Positions 45,913-56,348 of a stretch of DNA of 64,000 bases are shown piece after piece. The notes below the pieces were generated by a model. It was not told where the DNA came from. It saw only the letters and a list, made by a program, of their open reading frames with translations, and made no database searches. Position 1 is the first letter of the stretch. Every line of letters starts with the position of its first letter. Made by a program: the position numbers and the translations under genes. This DNA comes from Thauera carbonicopians (GTDB lineage Bacteria > Pseudomonadota > Gammaproteobacteria > Burkholderiales > Rhodocyclaceae). The DNA lies in NCBI RefSeq assembly GCF_025699485.1, contig NZ_JANUXN010000005.1, positions 124,001 to 188,000 on the forward strand, written 5' to 3'.

Positions 45913-46608
45913 TTAATGCGATGCGGCGCGCCTGAGCTGGCTGACCTTGTCCAGCACCAGGCCGCGGCGCCCCTGCGGGCGCACCAGGCCGTCGCGGACG
46001 AAGCGCGACAGCACGCGCGAGAAGGTCTCGGGGGTGAGGTTGAGCTGGGCGGCGATGGTCTGCTTGTCGGAGGCGAGATGGATCTCCGCATGCTCGGCGC
46101 CCTGCGGCGCGAGCTGAGCCAGATACTGCGCCACGCGTTGGGTGCTGCTGAGCTGGATACAGAGCTGCATGTGCATCATCATCTCGTAGCTGGCGGCGGC
46201 GAGGCGGGTGCTCATGGCCTCGGCGAACGTGGGTTCGGCGGCCATCGCTTCGCGCACCAGCGCCACGGGAACCTGCAGCAGCCGGGTATTGCGTCCGGCC
46301 ATTGCCATTGCCATCGCCGGGCGCCCCAGCAGGGCGGCTTCCTCGGCGAAAATGTCGCCGGCGCCGACGATGCGGATGAGCTTCTCGCTGCCCGAAGGCG
46401 CGAGCAGCAGGCATTTCACTTCGCCGTCGAGGACCACGTGCATACAGGAGGGAACGTCCTGCGCCTGGAGGACGATCTCGCCCCGTTCCGCGCGTATCAG
46501 GCGCGAGGCGGAGACCAGTTGGTGCAGGCGCGCGTCGCCGAGCAGATCGAAGGGCGCGATCTCGCTCAGGCTGGGGATGCTGGCGGGGGTCTTTACTCGT
46601 GTCATCAT
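45913..46608 (-). CDS. Crp/Fnr-family regulator, DNR-like
   Basis: This 231-aa protein has a cNMP-binding-like sensor domain (GEIVLQAQDVP, AGDIFAEEAALLG) and a C-terminal winged HTH whose recognition helix ETFSRVLSRF has the E-SR residues of Fnr. The N-terminal cysteine cluster of Fnr is missing, so it is more like the haem-type DNR/NarR group. It probably binds TTGAC/T-type sites such as the one before napF. ATG 46608 follows AGGAG. It is divergent from narX. Confidence 0.88.
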   Translation of the reverse strand: MMTRVKTPASIPSLSEIAPFDLLGDARLHQLVSASRLIRAERGEIVLQAQDVPSCMHVVLDGEVKCLLLAPSGSEKLIRIVGAGDIFAEEAALLGRPAMAMAMAGRNTRLLQVPVALVREAMAAEPTFAEAMSTRLAAASYEMMMHMQLCIQLSSTQRVAQYLAQLAPQGAEHAEIHLASDKQTIAAQLNLTPETFSRVLSRFVRDGLVRPQGRRGLVLDKVSQLRRAASH

Positions 46609-46690
46609 CGGCTCCTGCTGGCTGCAGCCAAGTCTAGTCAGGGGGGCTGATGCATCCAAGGCAGGGCGGCGGCGGTGCAGGCGCGCGGCA

Positions 46691-46706
46691 TACCTCCAAA
46701 GAGGTA
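46691..46706. promoter_or_regulatory. NarL-type 7-2-7 binding site
   Basis: TACCTCC-AA-AGAGGTA (46691-46706) is an inverted pair of NarL heptamers with the 2-base spacing bound preferentially by NarL/NarP. It lies in the 284-base gap between the DNR-like gene and narX, whose product pair is encoded downstream. It may autoregulate narXL or repress the regulator. No other element in this gap was clear. Confidence 0.6.
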
Positions 46707-46892
46707 TCTGCATGGCATGCAAGTGCCTGTAAACATTGGATGATATATTCGTTCCCCGGCCGATGTCGGCGCTTGCGGGTATAAAGGGGTAGGCCGGAAA
46801 TCCGTACTTGAAATGAATGGGTGGGCGGGAATCGGTGTGAGCCGGATGGAAAACACAGGGGGCGTCGGCAAACGGGACGCCGGAGGGACTGC

Positions 46893-48842
46893 ATGAAGTT
46901 CGCGATGCCGCGCCTGATCGTCAGGCATTCGATCCTGCTGCTGGTGGCGGTGGCGATGCTCGCGCTCGCGCTGATCAGCCTGGCCGGCATGAGCGCGTCG
47001 GTGATGGTCGCCGAGAGCGTGCAGGGCAGTGCCAGCGCGATCAACCACGCCGGCGCGCTGCGGCGGCTGACCCACCGGGCGGCGAGTCTGGTGATCGCGG
47101 GGGCGCCGAGCGGAACCTTGTCGCTGCCGCGGGTGGAGGCCGCCATCGCCGACTTCGAGCGCGTGCTGGAACACCCTGAACTGCAGCGCATCGTGCAGCG
47201 CGAGCCCGGCGGGCTGTTCGCCGCCACCTATCGCGGTGTCGAATCGGCCTGGCGGCTCAGCGTCAGATCCAGCCTGAAGGGCGTGGCGCAACTGGGGCCG
47301 GCGGCATCGGCCGGACAGATCGAGGCCTTGCTCGGCGACGTCGACCGTTTCGTCGATCAGCTCAATACCCTGGTGTTCGTGCTGGAGCAGGATACCGAGG
47401 CCCGCATCGGCGACCTGAGCGAGATCCTGGCCGGCGCCATCATCGCCACGCTGGTGGTCATCGCCGCGGCGCTGGTGGTGCTGCGCGCTTCGCTGCTGAA
47501 GCCGCTGGGCGGCCTGCTGGCGGCGACGCGGGCGGTCGCGCGCGGCGACTACTCGGCGCGCGTGGAGCACGTCGGCCACGACGAACTCGGCCGCGTGGGC
47601 GCGACCTTCAACCTGATGGCGGGCGAGATCTCGCGCCAGTACCAGACCCTGGAACAGCGCGTGGCCGAGAAGACGCTGGAGCTGCAGCGCAGCAACCGCG
47701 CGCTGGAACTGCTCTACCACGCCATCGCCCGCCTCTACCAGGCGCCGACCGAACCGGCGGTCTATGAGGCCACGCTGCGCGACATCGACCACGTCGCCGG
47801 CCTGGACGGCAGCTTCGCCTGTATCGAGCCCCGCCAGGGCGGGGCGGCAACGGTGATCGCCTCGACCATCGGCCCCTGCGTCGACCGCAGCGCGCGCGGC
47901 GACGAGGCCTGCAACGCCTGCCGCGCCCAATCGGCAGCAGGCGAAACGGTCGAGGGCGAGCGCAAGCTGCTGCGCTTTCCGCTGCGCGACCGCGAGCACC
48001 ATTACGGCATGTTACGGCTGGCGCTGCCGGCCGACCATGGGCTGGAGGACTGGCAGCGCCAACTGGTCGAAGCGCTGTCGCGCCACATCGGCATGGCGCT
48101 TGGGGCCGCCCGCCGCGGCGAGCAGGAGCGCCTGCTGGCGCTGCAGGAAGAGCGCTCGGTGATCGCGCGTGAACTGCACGACTCGCTTGCGCAGTCGCTG
48201 TCCTACATGAAGATCCAGATGAGCCTGCTGCAGCGCGCGCTGGCCGATCCGGCGCGCCTGAGCGATGCGGACACGATCCTGGGCGACCTGCGCAACGGGG
48301 TGAATGACGCCTACCGCCAGTTGCGCGAACTGCTGGTGTCCTTCCGCCTCGAGCTGTCCGGCGACCTGCGCAGCCTGCTGCGCGCGGCGGTGGCGGAATA
48401 CGGCGAGCGCGCGGATGTCGACATCACGCTCGACATCCGCCTGGCCGGCTGCAGCCTGACGCCCAACCAGGAAGTCCACGTGCTGCAGATCGTGCGCGAG
48501 GCGCTGTCGAACATGCTGCGCCACGCGCTGGCGCGCCATGCGCGCGTGGGCCTGGAGTGCGACGAAGCGGGCTACGTCACGGTCTCGATCGAGGACGACG
48601 GCGTCGGCATCGACGAAGGGCCGATCGGCGGCCGCGACCACCACGGCCTGTCGATCATGCGCGAACGCGCGCGCAGCCTCGGCGGCACGATCGAGATCGG
48701 CCGCCGCAGCGAAGGCGGCACCCGTGTCGGCGCCCGCTTCCAGGCCGTCACCGCCGCGCCTGCTTCCGCGCAATCCCCCCTGCCTGCCATTCCGCCCGCG
48801 TTCACGGGCACTGCACTGTTCCAGCAAGGAAACCGCCGATGA
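46893..48842 (+). CDS. narX: Nitrate/nitrite sensor kinase NarX-like
   Basis: This 649-aa sensor has an N-terminal membrane segment (ILLLVAVAMLALALISLAG) and a periplasmic ligand-binding P-box-like INHAGALRRLTHR. A second membrane segment (IIATLVVIAAALVVL), a HAMP domain and a cysteine-bearing linker (CVDRSARGDEACNAC) follow. The HisKA_3 box is IARELHDSLAQSLSYMKIQ, followed by an HATPase domain (EDDGVGID). GGAGGG five bases before 46893 fixes the start. It overlaps narL by four bases. Confidence 0.9.
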   Translation: MKFAMPRLIVRHSILLLVAVAMLALALISLAGMSASVMVAESVQGSASAINHAGALRRLTHRAASLVIAGAPSGTLSLPRVEAAIADFERVLEHPELQRIVQREPGGLFAATYRGVESAWRLSVRSSLKGVAQLGPAASAGQIEALLGDVDRFVDQLNTLVFVLEQDTEARIGDLSEILAGAIIATLVVIAAALVVLRASLLKPLGGLLAATRAVARGDYSARVEHVGHDELGRVGATFNLMAGEISRQYQTLEQRVAEKTLELQRSNRALELLYHAIARLYQAPTEPAVYEATLRDIDHVAGLDGSFACIEPRQGGAATVIASTIGPCVDRSARGDEACNACRAQSAAGETVEGERKLLRFPLRDREHHYGMLRLALPADHGLEDWQRQLVEALSRHIGMALGAARRGEQERLLALQEERSVIARELHDSLAQSLSYMKIQMSLLQRALADPARLSDADTILGDLRNGVNDAYRQLRELLVSFRLELSGDLRSLLRAAVAEYGERADVDITLDIRLAGCSLTPNQEVHVLQIVREALSNMLRHALARHARVGLECDEAGYVTVSIEDDGVGIDEGPIGGRDHHGLSIMRERARSLGGTIEIGRRSEGGTRVGARFQAVTAAPASAQSPLPAIPPAFTGTALFQQGNRR

Positions 48843-49489
48843 ACGAACTGTCCGTCGAATCCATCCTGATCGTCGATGACCACCCCCTGTTCCGCAAGGG
48901 GCTCGCCCAGCTGCTGCAGACCGTGCCGGGCTTCCGCCTGGTGGGCGAGGCGGCCGGCGGCGAGGAGGGCATCGAGATGGCGCGCGCGCGGCAGCCGGAC
49001 CTGGTGCTGCTCGACCTCAACATGCGCGACCTCAACGGCCTGGAAGTACTGCGCCAGTTGCGCCAGTTGAAACCCGAGCCGCGGGTGGTCATGATCACCG
49101 TGTCCGACCAGGGCGAGGACGTGGTCGCCGCGCTGCGCGGCGGCGCCGACGGCTATCTGCTGAAGGACATGGAGCCCGAGGCAATGCTGGAAGCGCTCGT
49201 CGCCGTCGCCGCCGGCCGCGTCGTCATTCCGCCGCAGCTCAACCACCTGCTGGCCGCGGCACTGCGCAGCGAAGCCCGGCCGCAGACGCCCGATGCCGCC
49301 GGCCTGACCGAACAGGAAACGCGCATCCTCGAGAAGATCGCTGCCGGGCTGTCGAACAAGATGATCGGGCGCGAGCTCGACATCGCCGAAGGCACGGTCA
49401 AGGTCCACGTCAAGCACATCCTGCGCAAGCTCGACCTGCGCTCGCGCGTCGAAGCCGCGGTGTGGGCGGTGGCGCACCTGCGCACCTGA
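48839..49489 (+). CDS. narL: Nitrate-responsive regulator NarL-like
   Basis: This 216-aa NarL/FixJ response regulator has the phospho-acceptor Asp in VLLDLNMRDLNG, switch Lys in LLKDM, and a LuxR-type HTH (TEQETRILEKIAAGLSNKMI, then GTVKVHVKHIL). The start overlaps the narX stop, so the sensor and regulator are made together. It likely controls nap and perhaps the neighbouring genes. Confidence 0.93.
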   Translation: MNELSVESILIVDDHPLFRKGLAQLLQTVPGFRLVGEAAGGEEGIEMARARQPDLVLLDLNMRDLNGLEVLRQLRQLKPEPRVVMITVSDQGEDVVAALRGGADGYLLKDMEPEAMLEALVAVAAGRVVIPPQLNHLLAAALRSEARPQTPDAAGLTEQETRILEKIAAGLSNKMIGRELDIAEGTVKVHVKHILRKLDLRSRVEAAVWAVAHLRT

Positions 49490-49520
49490 GGCCGGGCAAT
49501 CTTCCGCATTCGCGCCGTTC

Positions 49521-49534
49521 TTGACGGCGGTCAA
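49521..49534. promoter_or_regulatory. Fnr/DNR-type box before napF
   Basis: TTGAC-GGCG-GTCAA (49521-49534) is a perfect 14-base Fnr-type palindrome. A weak -10 (TTGAAT, 49557-49562) would place it near -41.5, an activator position. A second inverted repeat (GCGGTCA-A-TGACCGC, 49527-49541) overlaps it. CGTACATA occurs twice downstream (49569, 49585), possibly NarL-related. Confidence 0.65.
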
Positions 49535-49609
49535 TGACCGCACTCCGACTATGGGTTTGAATCGGCGGCGTACATATGGCACGCCGTACATAGGCTGCCC
49601 GGAGGATTC

Positions 49610-50146
49610 GTGCAAACGGCTTCACTTTCCCGTCGGGGTTTTCTGCGTGGCGGCATGCGCGCGGTGGTCCCGGCCGTCCGTCCTCCGTGGGCGCGGGTCG
49701 AGGTGGCCTTCCTCGCCGCCTGTACCCGTTGCGATGCCTGTATCGACGCCTGTCCGACCGACATCCTGCTGAGGGCGGACGGCGGCTTTCCCGGCGTCGA
49801 CTTTTCCGCCGGCGCCGGTGAATGCACGTTCTGCGGTGAATGCGTGGCGCACTGCGAACCGCAGGCCTTGGTGCGCAGCGCGGAAGACGGCGCGCCGTGG
49901 GCGCTGAAGGCGAGCATCGGCCGCGGCTGCCTCGCCGAATCGGGCGTCGAATGCCGTGTCTGCGGCGAAAACTGCCCGGTGGGAGCGATCCGCTTCCGTC
50001 CGCGTCTCGGCGGCGTGGCCTTGCCGCAACTGGACGCCGAAGCCTGTACCGGCTGCGGTGCCTGCTTCGCGCCCTGTCCGACGCGGGCGATCGCGGTGAC
50101 GGCGGACAGGGCGGCGAACGAACTTCCGACAGAGAGCGAACGATGA
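49610..50146 (+). CDS. napF: NapF ferredoxin-type protein
   Basis: This 178-aa iron-sulfur protein carries CX2CX2CX3C motifs (CTRCDACIDACP, CTFCGECVAHC, and CTGCGACFAPCP) plus CRVCGENCP, giving about four 4Fe-4S clusters. NapF is thought to act in NapA maturation. GTG start at 49610 follows GGAGGA, with an unusually short spacing of three bases. It overlaps napD by four bases. A twin-arginine-like SRRGFL occurs near the N-terminus. Confidence 0.9.
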   Translation: MQTASLSRRGFLRGGMRAVVPAVRPPWARVEVAFLAACTRCDACIDACPTDILLRADGGFPGVDFSAGAGECTFCGECVAHCEPQALVRSAEDGAPWALKASIGRGCLAESGVECRVCGENCPVGAIRFRPRLGGVALPQLDAEACTGCGACFAPCPTRAIAVTADRAANELPTESER

Positions 50147-50397
50147 AGATTGCAAGTCTGGTACTGCGGGCGCTGCCCGCGGATTTCCCGGAAATCAAGG
50201 CGGCGCTGGCACAAATCCCGGGGGTCGAGATCCACGGCTCTTCCGAGGAGGTCGGCCGCATCGTGGTCACGGTGGAGGATGGCGAGGGCTGGTCGGTCAC
50301 CGATTCGATCCTCGCGGTGAACCTCGCGCCCAAGGTGCAGGCGGTGACGCTGGCTTACGAATATACCGATGACGGTCTGGAATTGACGGAGGAATGA
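50143..50397 (+). CDS. napD: NapD chaperone
   Basis: This 84-aa NapD-family protein binds the NapA twin-arginine signal and guides maturation. Family residues are seen in [10 protein letters not shown] and the [12 protein letters not shown] strand. The ATG overlaps the napF stop; napA starts two bases after its end. Confidence 0.9.
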   Translation: MKIASLVLRALPADFPEIKAALAQIPGVEIHGSSEEVGRIVVTVEDGEGWSVTDSILAVNLAPKVQAVTLAYEYTDDGLELTEE

Positions 50398-50398
50398 A

Positions 50399-52945
50399 AT
50401 GAGCATGAATCGGCGTGATTTCATCAAGAGCAATGCGGTCGCCGCGGCCGCCGCGACCGCTGGCATCGGCATTCCGGTGGTCACCCAGGCACAGGGCGTG
50501 GCCAGCGCCGGCACCAAGGTGCGTTGGGACAAGGCCGCCTGCCGCTTCTGCGGCACCGGCTGTTCGGTGCTGGTCGGCGTGCAGAACGGCCGCATCGTCG
50601 CCACCCAGGGCGACCCGGATTCGCCGGTCAACCGCGGCCTGAACTGCATCAAGGGCTACTTCCTGTCCAAGATCATGTACGGCGAGGACCGCCTGACCCA
50701 GCCGCTGCTGCGCATGAAGAACGGCAAGTACGACAAGAACGGCGAGTTCACGCCGGTGTCGTGGGACCAGGCCTTCGACATCATGGAACAGAAGTGGAAG
50801 GTCGCGCTGAAGGAGCACGGCCCGGAATCGATCGCGATGTTCGGCTCGGGCCAATGGACGATCTGGGAAGGCTACGCCGCTTCCAAGCTGATGAAGGCGG
50901 GCTTCCGCAGCAACAACCTCGACCCCAACGCGCGCCACTGCATGGCCTCGGCGGTGGTCGGCTTCATGCGCACCTTCGGCATCGACGAGCCGATGGGCTG
51001 CTACGACGACATCGAGAACACCGACAGCTTCGTGCTGTGGGGCTCGAACATGGCCGAGATGCACCCCATCCTGTGGAGCCGCATCACCGACCGCCGCCTG
51101 TCCAGGGATGGCTGCGAAGTCCATGTGCTGTCGACCTTCGAGCACCGCTCCTACGAGCTGGCCGACAACCCGATGATCTTCGTGCCGCAGACCGACCTGG
51201 CGATCCTGAACTACATCTGCAACCACATCATTCAGACCAATCGGGTCAACACCGAGTTCGTCAATCGCAACGTCAAGTTCAAGATCGGCGAGGGCGACAT
51301 CGGTTTCGGCCTGCGCCCCAACCATCCGCTCGAAGCCAAGGCCACCAGCAACGGCTATCCGGGTCAGGACGGCAAGCCCAAGGGCGACACCGGCGCGGCG
51401 CGCGACTGCAGCTTCGAGGACTTCGCCGCCTTCGTCGCCGAATACACGCTGGAGAAGGTGTCGAAGCTGTCCGGCGTGCCGGAAGACCGCCTGCTCAAGC
51501 TCGCCGAGCAGTACGCCGACCCGAACCGCAAGGTGGTCTCGTTCTGGACCATGGGCTTCAACCAGCACACCCGCGGCACCTGGGTGAACAACATGATCTA
51601 CAACGTCCACCTGCTGGTGGGCAAGATCTCCGAGCCCGGCAACAGCCCGTTCTCGCTGACTGGCCAGCCCTCGGCCTGCGGCACCGCACGCGAAGTCGGC
51701 ACTTTCGCCCACCGCCTGCCGGCCGACATGGTCGTCACCAATCCGGCGCATCGCGCGCATTCCGAAGAATTGTGGCAACTGCCGGAAGGCACGATCCCGG
51801 CCAAGGTCGGCTATCACGCCGTGGCCCAGAGCCGGGCGCTGAAGGACGGCAAGATCAAGTGCTACTGGACCACGACCACCAACAACATGCAGGCCGGTCC
51901 GAACATCAATGACGAGATCTACCCGGGCTGGCGCAATCCGGAAGCCTTCGTCGTGGTGTCGGACGTCTATCCGACCGTGTCCGCGCTGTCGGCCGACCTG
52001 ATCCTGCCGTGCGCGATGTGGGCCGAGAAGGAAGGCGCTTTCGGCAACGCCGAGCGCCGCACCCAGTTCTGGCGCCAGCAGGTGTCGGCGCCGGGCGAGG
52101 CCAAGTCCGACCTGTGGCAGTACATCCAGTTCGCCAAGCGCTTCAAGGTCGAGGAAGTGTGGCCGGCCGAACTGATCGACAAGAAGCCGGAGTACAAGGG
52201 CAAGACCCTGTACGACGTGCTCTACGCCAACGGCCAGGTCAACAAGTTCCCGCTGTCCGACGTCGAAAAGGCGAACGCCCACGCGATCCCGGGCTACATG
52301 AACGACGAATCGAAGGAACTCGGCTTCTACCTGCAGAAAGGCCTGTTCGAGGAATACGCCGCCTTCGGCCGTGGCCATGCCCACGACCTCGCCGACTTCG
52401 ACGTCTATCACAAGGCGCGCGGCCTGCGCTGGCCGGTGGTGGACAACAAGGAAACCCTGTGGCGCTTCCGTGAAGGCTACGACCCCTACGTCAAGGCCGG
52501 CGAAGGCGTGAAGTTCTACGGTCACAAGGACAACAAGGCTATCGTCTTCGCGCTGCCCTACCAGGACCCGCCCGAGATGCCCGATGCCGAGTACGACATG
52601 TGGCTGTGCACCGGCCGCGTGCTGGAGCACTGGCACACCGGCTCGATGACCCGCCGCGTGCCCGAGCTGCACCGCTCGGTGCCCGAAGCCCAGATCTTCA
52701 TGCACCCGGACGACGCGCAGAAACGCGGGCTGCAGCGCGGCATGGTGGTGAAGGTCGCGTCGCGCCGCGGTGAGATGACGGCCCGCCTCGAAACCCGCGG
52801 CCGCAACAAGCCGCCGGTCGGGCTGATCTTCGTGCCCTTCTTCGACGAAGCCAGGCTGGTCAACAAGCTCACGCTCGACGCCACCTGCCCGCTGTCGAAG
52901 GAAACCGACTTCAAGAAGTGCGCAGTCAAGGTGATGAAGGCCTGA
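50399..52945 (+). CDS. napA: Periplasmic nitrate reductase catalytic subunit NapA
   Basis: This 848-aa molybdopterin enzyme reduces nitrate to nitrite. It starts with a Tat signal ([12 protein letters not shown]) and has the 4Fe-4S motif [11 protein letters not shown] with a fourth Cys in GLNCIKGY. The Mo-ligating Cys is in [12 protein letters not shown]. The C-terminal [16 protein letters not shown] is the molydopterin-binding segment. The sequence is full length. Electrons arrive through NapB/NapC and NapGH, all encoded downstream. Confidence 0.97.
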   Translation: MSMNRRDFIKSNAVAAAAATAGIGIPVVTQAQGVASAGTKVRWDKAACRFCGTGCSVLVGVQNGRIVATQGDPDSPVNRGLNCIKGYFLSKIMYGEDRLTQPLLRMKNGKYDKNGEFTPVSWDQAFDIMEQKWKVALKEHGPESIAMFGSGQWTIWEGYAASKLMKAGFRSNNLDPNARHCMASAVVGFMRTFGIDEPMGCYDDIENTDSFVLWGSNMAEMHPILWSRITDRRLSRDGCEVHVLSTFEHRSYELADNPMIFVPQTDLAILNYICNHIIQTNRVNTEFVNRNVKFKIGEGDIGFGLRPNHPLEAKATSNGYPGQDGKPKGDTGAARDCSFEDFAAFVAEYTLEKVSKLSGVPEDRLLKLAEQYADPNRKVVSFWTMGFNQHTRGTWVNNMIYNVHLLVGKISEPGNSPFSLTGQPSACGTAREVGTFAHRLPADMVVTNPAHRAHSEELWQLPEGTIPAKVGYHAVAQSRALKDGKIKCYWTTTTNNMQAGPNINDEIYPGWRNPEAFVVVSDVYPTVSALSADLILPCAMWAEKEGAFGNAERRTQFWRQQVSAPGEAKSDLWQYIQFAKRFKVEEVWPAELIDKKPEYKGKTLYDVLYANGQVNKFPLSDVEKANAHAIPGYMNDESKELGFYLQKGLFEEYAAFGRGHAHDLADFDVYHKARGLRWPVVDNKETLWRFREGYDPYVKAGEGVKFYGHKDNKAIVFALPYQDPPEMPDAEYDMWLCTGRVLEHWHTGSMTRRVPELHRSVPEAQIFMHPDDAQKRGLQRGMVVKVASRRGEMTARLETRGRNKPPVGLIFVPFFDEARLVNKLTLDATCPLSKETDFKKCAVKVMKA

Positions 52946-53015
52946 TCCACCGGAGGTGCGAGCACCGTAGCTTTGCCGACCGGGGGGTAGGGCCGGGCGC
53001 GGGCTCGCAACGACC

Positions 53016-53906
53016 ATGAACGACACCATGAAACCGACCAGCCGTGCTGCCGCCAGCACGTCGTCGCCGCGCCGCCGCTTCCTCAAGGATGCGGCGGGCG
53101 TCGCCGGCGGTGCGGGCCTGCTCGCGCTCGGCGCCGGCATGTACGCCAGGCAGGCCTCGGCGCTGCCGGCGACTGCCATCCGCCCCCCCGGCGCGCTCGC
53201 CGAAGCCGCCTTCCTCGCCGCCTGTGTGCGCTGCGGCCTGTGCGTGCGCGACTGTCCCTACGACACGCTGAGGCTGGCCGAACTCGGCGACGGCGTGGCG
53301 ACCGGCACGCCGTATTTCCTGGCGCGCGACATCCCGTGCGAAATGTGTGAGGACATCCCCTGTGTCGTCGCCTGTCCGAGCGGCGCGCTCGACCGCGCAC
53401 TCACCGACATCGGCGAGGCGAGGATGGGGCTGGCGGTGCTGATCGACCAGGAGAACTGCCTCAACTTCCTCGGCCTGCGCTGCGACGTCTGCTACCGCGT
53501 CTGCCCGGTCATCGACAAGGCGATCACGCTCGAGCGCATGCACAACCCGCGCTCGGACCGCCACGCGATGCTGCTGCCGACGGTGCATTCCGAGCACTGC
53601 ACCGGCTGCGGCAAGTGCGAGAAATCCTGTGTGCTGCCCGGCGAGTCGGCGATCAAGGTGCTGCCGATCAAGCTCGCGCAGGGCTCGAAGGCCGAGCACT
53701 ACATGCGCGGCTGGGAAGAGAAGGACGCCGCCGGCGAATCGCTGATCGGCGAGCAGCTCGAACTGCCGGTGCGCGGCCTGGAGGACAAGGCCTACGGCGA
53801 CACCCGCGTGCGGCCGGGCGAAGGCCCGCAGGCGCCGCCGGCGGTGCCCGACTACGCGCCTGCCCGTCCGCCGGGCGGCGGCCTCGATTCGGGGTGGAAG
53901 CCATGA
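53016..53906 (+). CDS. napG: NapG quinol-dehydrogenase iron-sulfur subunit
   Basis: This 296-aa protein has a Tat-type signal ([10 protein letters not shown]) and four ferredoxin motifs ([46 protein letters not shown]). It works with NapH to feed electrons from quinol to NapAB. Its stop overlaps napH (ATGA). The C-terminus is proline rich. Confidence 0.94.
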   Translation: MNDTMKPTSRAAASTSSPRRRFLKDAAGVAGGAGLLALGAGMYARQASALPATAIRPPGALAEAAFLAACVRCGLCVRDCPYDTLRLAELGDGVATGTPYFLARDIPCEMCEDIPCVVACPSGALDRALTDIGEARMGLAVLIDQENCLNFLGLRCDVCYRVCPVIDKAITLERMHNPRSDRHAMLLPTVHSEHCTGCGKCEKSCVLPGESAIKVLPIKLAQGSKAEHYMRGWEEKDAAGESLIGEQLELPVRGLEDKAYGDTRVRPGEGPQAPPAVPDYAPARPPGGGLDSGWKP

Positions 53907-54850
53907 ACGCGCAGACGACGACCGGCCAGGCGACCGGCACTCGGCCGGAGCGCAAGGTTCCGCCCACCAGCGTGCGCGGCGCGGCGATGCGCGGCGTGGT
54001 GGCGCGGCCCGGGCACGAGGCGATCGAAGCCAAGGGCTGGCTGCGTGCGCACAAGTGGCTGCTGCTGCGGCGGACCTCGCAGTTCGGCATCCTGGCGCTG
54101 TTCCTGGTCGGACCCTGGTTCGGCTGGTGGATCGTCAAGGGCAATCTGTCGTCGAGCCTGACGCTCGGTCTGCTGCCGCTGACCGACCCCTTCCTGATCG
54201 CGCAGCAGCTCGCTGCGGGTCAGTGGCCCTACCGCGAGGTCTTGCTGGGCGGCGGCATCGTGCTCGCCTTCTACCTGCTGCTCGGCGGCCGGCTGTTCTG
54301 CTCCTGGGTGTGCCCGGTGAATCTCGTCACCGACGCCGCCGCCTGGCTGCGCCGCCGCCTCGGCCTGAAAGGCGGCAAGGCGCCGGCGGCCAATACCCGC
54401 CACTGGCTGCTCGGTTTCGTGCTGGTGATCGCCGCGGTGACCGGTTCGCTGGCCTGGGAGTGGGTGAACCCGGTGTCGATGCTGCATCGCGGCCTGATCT
54501 TCGGCTTCGGCCTGGCCTGGGGCATCGTCGGCGGCATCTTCCTGTACGACCTGCTGATCGCGCCGCGCGGCTGGTGCGGCCACCTGTGCCCGCAAGGCGC
54601 GTTCTACGCCCTGCTGGGGCGGGCTTCGCTGCTCAAGGTGTCGGCGGACAAGCGCCGCGACTGCAACGACTGCATGGACTGCTTCGCGGTCTGCCCCGAA
54701 CCCCAGGTCATCCGTCCGGCGCTGAAGGGCGTCGGCCAGGACCACCCCCTGATTCTGGATGCCGAATGCACCACCTGCGGACGCTGCGTGGATGTCTGCG
54801 GCAAGGACGTTTTCCGTATTACGACCCGATTCAACAGGAGCGAGTCATGA
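53903..54850 (+). CDS. napH: NapH membrane quinol-dehydrogenase subunit
   Basis: This 315-aa membrane protein has four transmembrane helices and two CX3CP motifs (CSWVCPVN and CGHLCPQG). Two C-terminal ferredoxin motifs ([12 protein letters not shown] and [12 protein letters not shown]) complete it. It is typical of NapH. The start overlaps the napG stop and the end overlaps napB. Confidence 0.94.
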   Translation: MNAQTTTGQATGTRPERKVPPTSVRGAAMRGVVARPGHEAIEAKGWLRAHKWLLLRRTSQFGILALFLVGPWFGWWIVKGNLSSSLTLGLLPLTDPFLIAQQLAAGQWPYREVLLGGGIVLAFYLLLGGRLFCSWVCPVNLVTDAAAWLRRRLGLKGGKAPAANTRHWLLGFVLVIAAVTGSLAWEWVNPVSMLHRGLIFGFGLAWGIVGGIFLYDLLIAPRGWCGHLCPQGAFYALLGRASLLKVSADKRRDCNDCMDCFAVCPEPQVIRPALKGVGQDHPLILDAECTTCGRCVDVCGKDVFRITTRFNRSES

Positions 54851-55299
54851 AAAAAATCACACGCAATCTGGTACTCGCGCTCGTCGCCGCCGTCGGCTTC
54901 GGCGCGGTGATGCCGGCCGTGGCCACGGCCCAGACGGTCAAGAGCATCCGCGGCGCCGACGTCGCGGAGCCCGAGCCGCAGGTCGGCCACTTCCGCCAGT
55001 TGCCCGACCAGGCGCCGATCGACCGCGAGTACGTGCAGCAGCCGCCGCTGATCCCGCACAAGGTCGAAGGCTACGAAGTCACGATGAACTTCAACAAGTG
55101 CATGGATTGCCACGCCTGGAGCCGCTACAAGGAAACCGGCGCGACCAAGGTCAGCCTGACCCATTTCAAGGACCGTGACGGCGGCGAACTGTCGAACATC
55201 TCGCCGCGCCGCTACTTCTGCATGCAGTGCCACGTGCCGCAGACCGACGCCAAGCCGCTGGTCGGCAACAGTTTCCAGCGCGCGGAAGGGCTGCGCTGA
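54847..55299 (+). CDS. napB: NapB diheme cytochrome c
   Basis: This 150-aa periplasmic protein has a signal peptide ([18 protein letters not shown], cleavage near ATAQ) and two haem sites CMDCH and CMQCH. NapB accepts electrons from NapC and passes them to NapA. The ATG overlaps the napH stop. Confidence 0.95.
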   Translation: MKKITRNLVLALVAAVGFGAVMPAVATAQTVKSIRGADVAEPEPQVGHFRQLPDQAPIDREYVQQPPLIPHKVEGYEVTMNFNKCMDCHAWSRYKETGATKVSLTHFKDRDGGELSNISPRRYFCMQCHVPQTDAKPLVGNSFQRAEGLR

Positions 55300-55322
55300 C
55301 GCATCGACCAACGGGGATCGCC

Positions 55323-55952
55323 ATGACCGACAACAACAAGAGCCTGATGCAGCGCATTCGCGGCGCCGGCTGGGCTGCCATCGCGCTGCTCTTCGCCGCC
55401 GGCGTGATCTTCTGGGGAGGCTTCAACTGGGCCCTGGAAATGACCAACACGGAGAAGTTCTGCATTTCCTGCCACGAGATGGAGGAAAACGTCTTCAAGG
55501 AGTACCGCAACACCATCCACTACCAGAACCGCACCGGCGTGCGCGCGACCTGCCCGGACTGCCACGTGCCGAAGGAGTGGGGGCCGAAGATGATCCGCAA
55601 GATCAAGGCTTCTCGCGAGGTGTACGGCAAGATCATGGGCACCATCAGCACGCCCGAGAAGTTCGCCGCCGAGCGCCTGCGCCTGGCGCAGAACGAGTGG
55701 GGGCGGATGAAGGCGAACAACTCGCAGGAATGCCGCAACTGCCACAACTACGAGTATTTCGACTACTCGGTGCAGGGCCGCCGCTCCAACCAGATGCACC
55801 AGTCCGGCTTTGCCGCGGGCCAGACCTGCATCGACTGCCACAAGGGCATCGCCCATTCGCTGCCGCCGGTCGATCAGCACATCGGCCTCCCGCACGAAGG
55901 CGTGGCGCCTGAAGTGCTGCACCCGCCGGTCCGGCAGGGGACGCCTGAATAA
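55323..55952 (+). CDS. napC: NapC tetraheme cytochrome
   Basis: This 209-aa quinol dehydrogenase of the NapC/NirT family has one N-terminal membrane anchor (GWAAIALLFAAGVIFWGG) and four haem sites (CISCH, CPDCH, CRNCH, CIDCH). It feeds NapB. It is the last gene of the operon before a strong terminator. Confidence 0.96.
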   Translation: MTDNNKSLMQRIRGAGWAAIALLFAAGVIFWGGFNWALEMTNTEKFCISCHEMEENVFKEYRNTIHYQNRTGVRATCPDCHVPKEWGPKMIRKIKASREVYGKIMGTISTPEKFAAERLRLAQNEWGRMKANNSQECRNCHNYEYFDYSVQGRRSNQMHQSGFAAGQTCIDCHKGIAHSLPPVDQHIGLPHEGVAPEVLHPPVRQGTPE

Positions 55953-56035
55953 GGGGCACCCGGCGAGGGCAGCCGGTACCCGGCCGCTCTGGGTTCGGCC
56001 GGCAAGGGCACCGACAGCCGCTTCCGGCTCGAAGG

Positions 56036-56063
56036 AACGCAGCGCCATGGCGCTGCGTTTTTT
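56036..56063 (+). terminator. Terminator of the nap operon
   Basis: AACGCAGCGC and GCGCTGCGTT (56036-56059) form a ten-base-pair stem around CATG, followed by TTTT. It is a classic intrinsic terminator 84 bases after napC. The region 56064-56348 holds no gene and carries A+T-rich promoter-like DNA for the next gene. Confidence 0.9.
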
Positions 56064-56348
56064 CTTTGCATGGAGGTGCGTGCAAGGGCTGCCGGGTTAC
56101 GGCCCGGAATGTCGCCGGAATGGATTCCTCTGCCATCGGGGTGGCATGGCGTCAAGTTGCATTTTGCATAATTTGCCCTGTATTCCGCAAAAATGTTGTT
56201 CATAAACGACATTTCCAGCATCAAGAACATATTCGGACGGCGCCATCACGGCCAAAAGCTCCCGGTTTCGTAGTACAAGCCACGAAAGGCCGACATAGGC
56301 CGTTACAAAACAATAAACCTGCACGTACAGGTCCGGAGGAGGCTCGTG

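Noticed and set aside
50297-53179. Long minus-strand open frame opposite napA
   Set aside because: Shadow of napA; the nap genes are overlapping and motif-complete on the plus strand.
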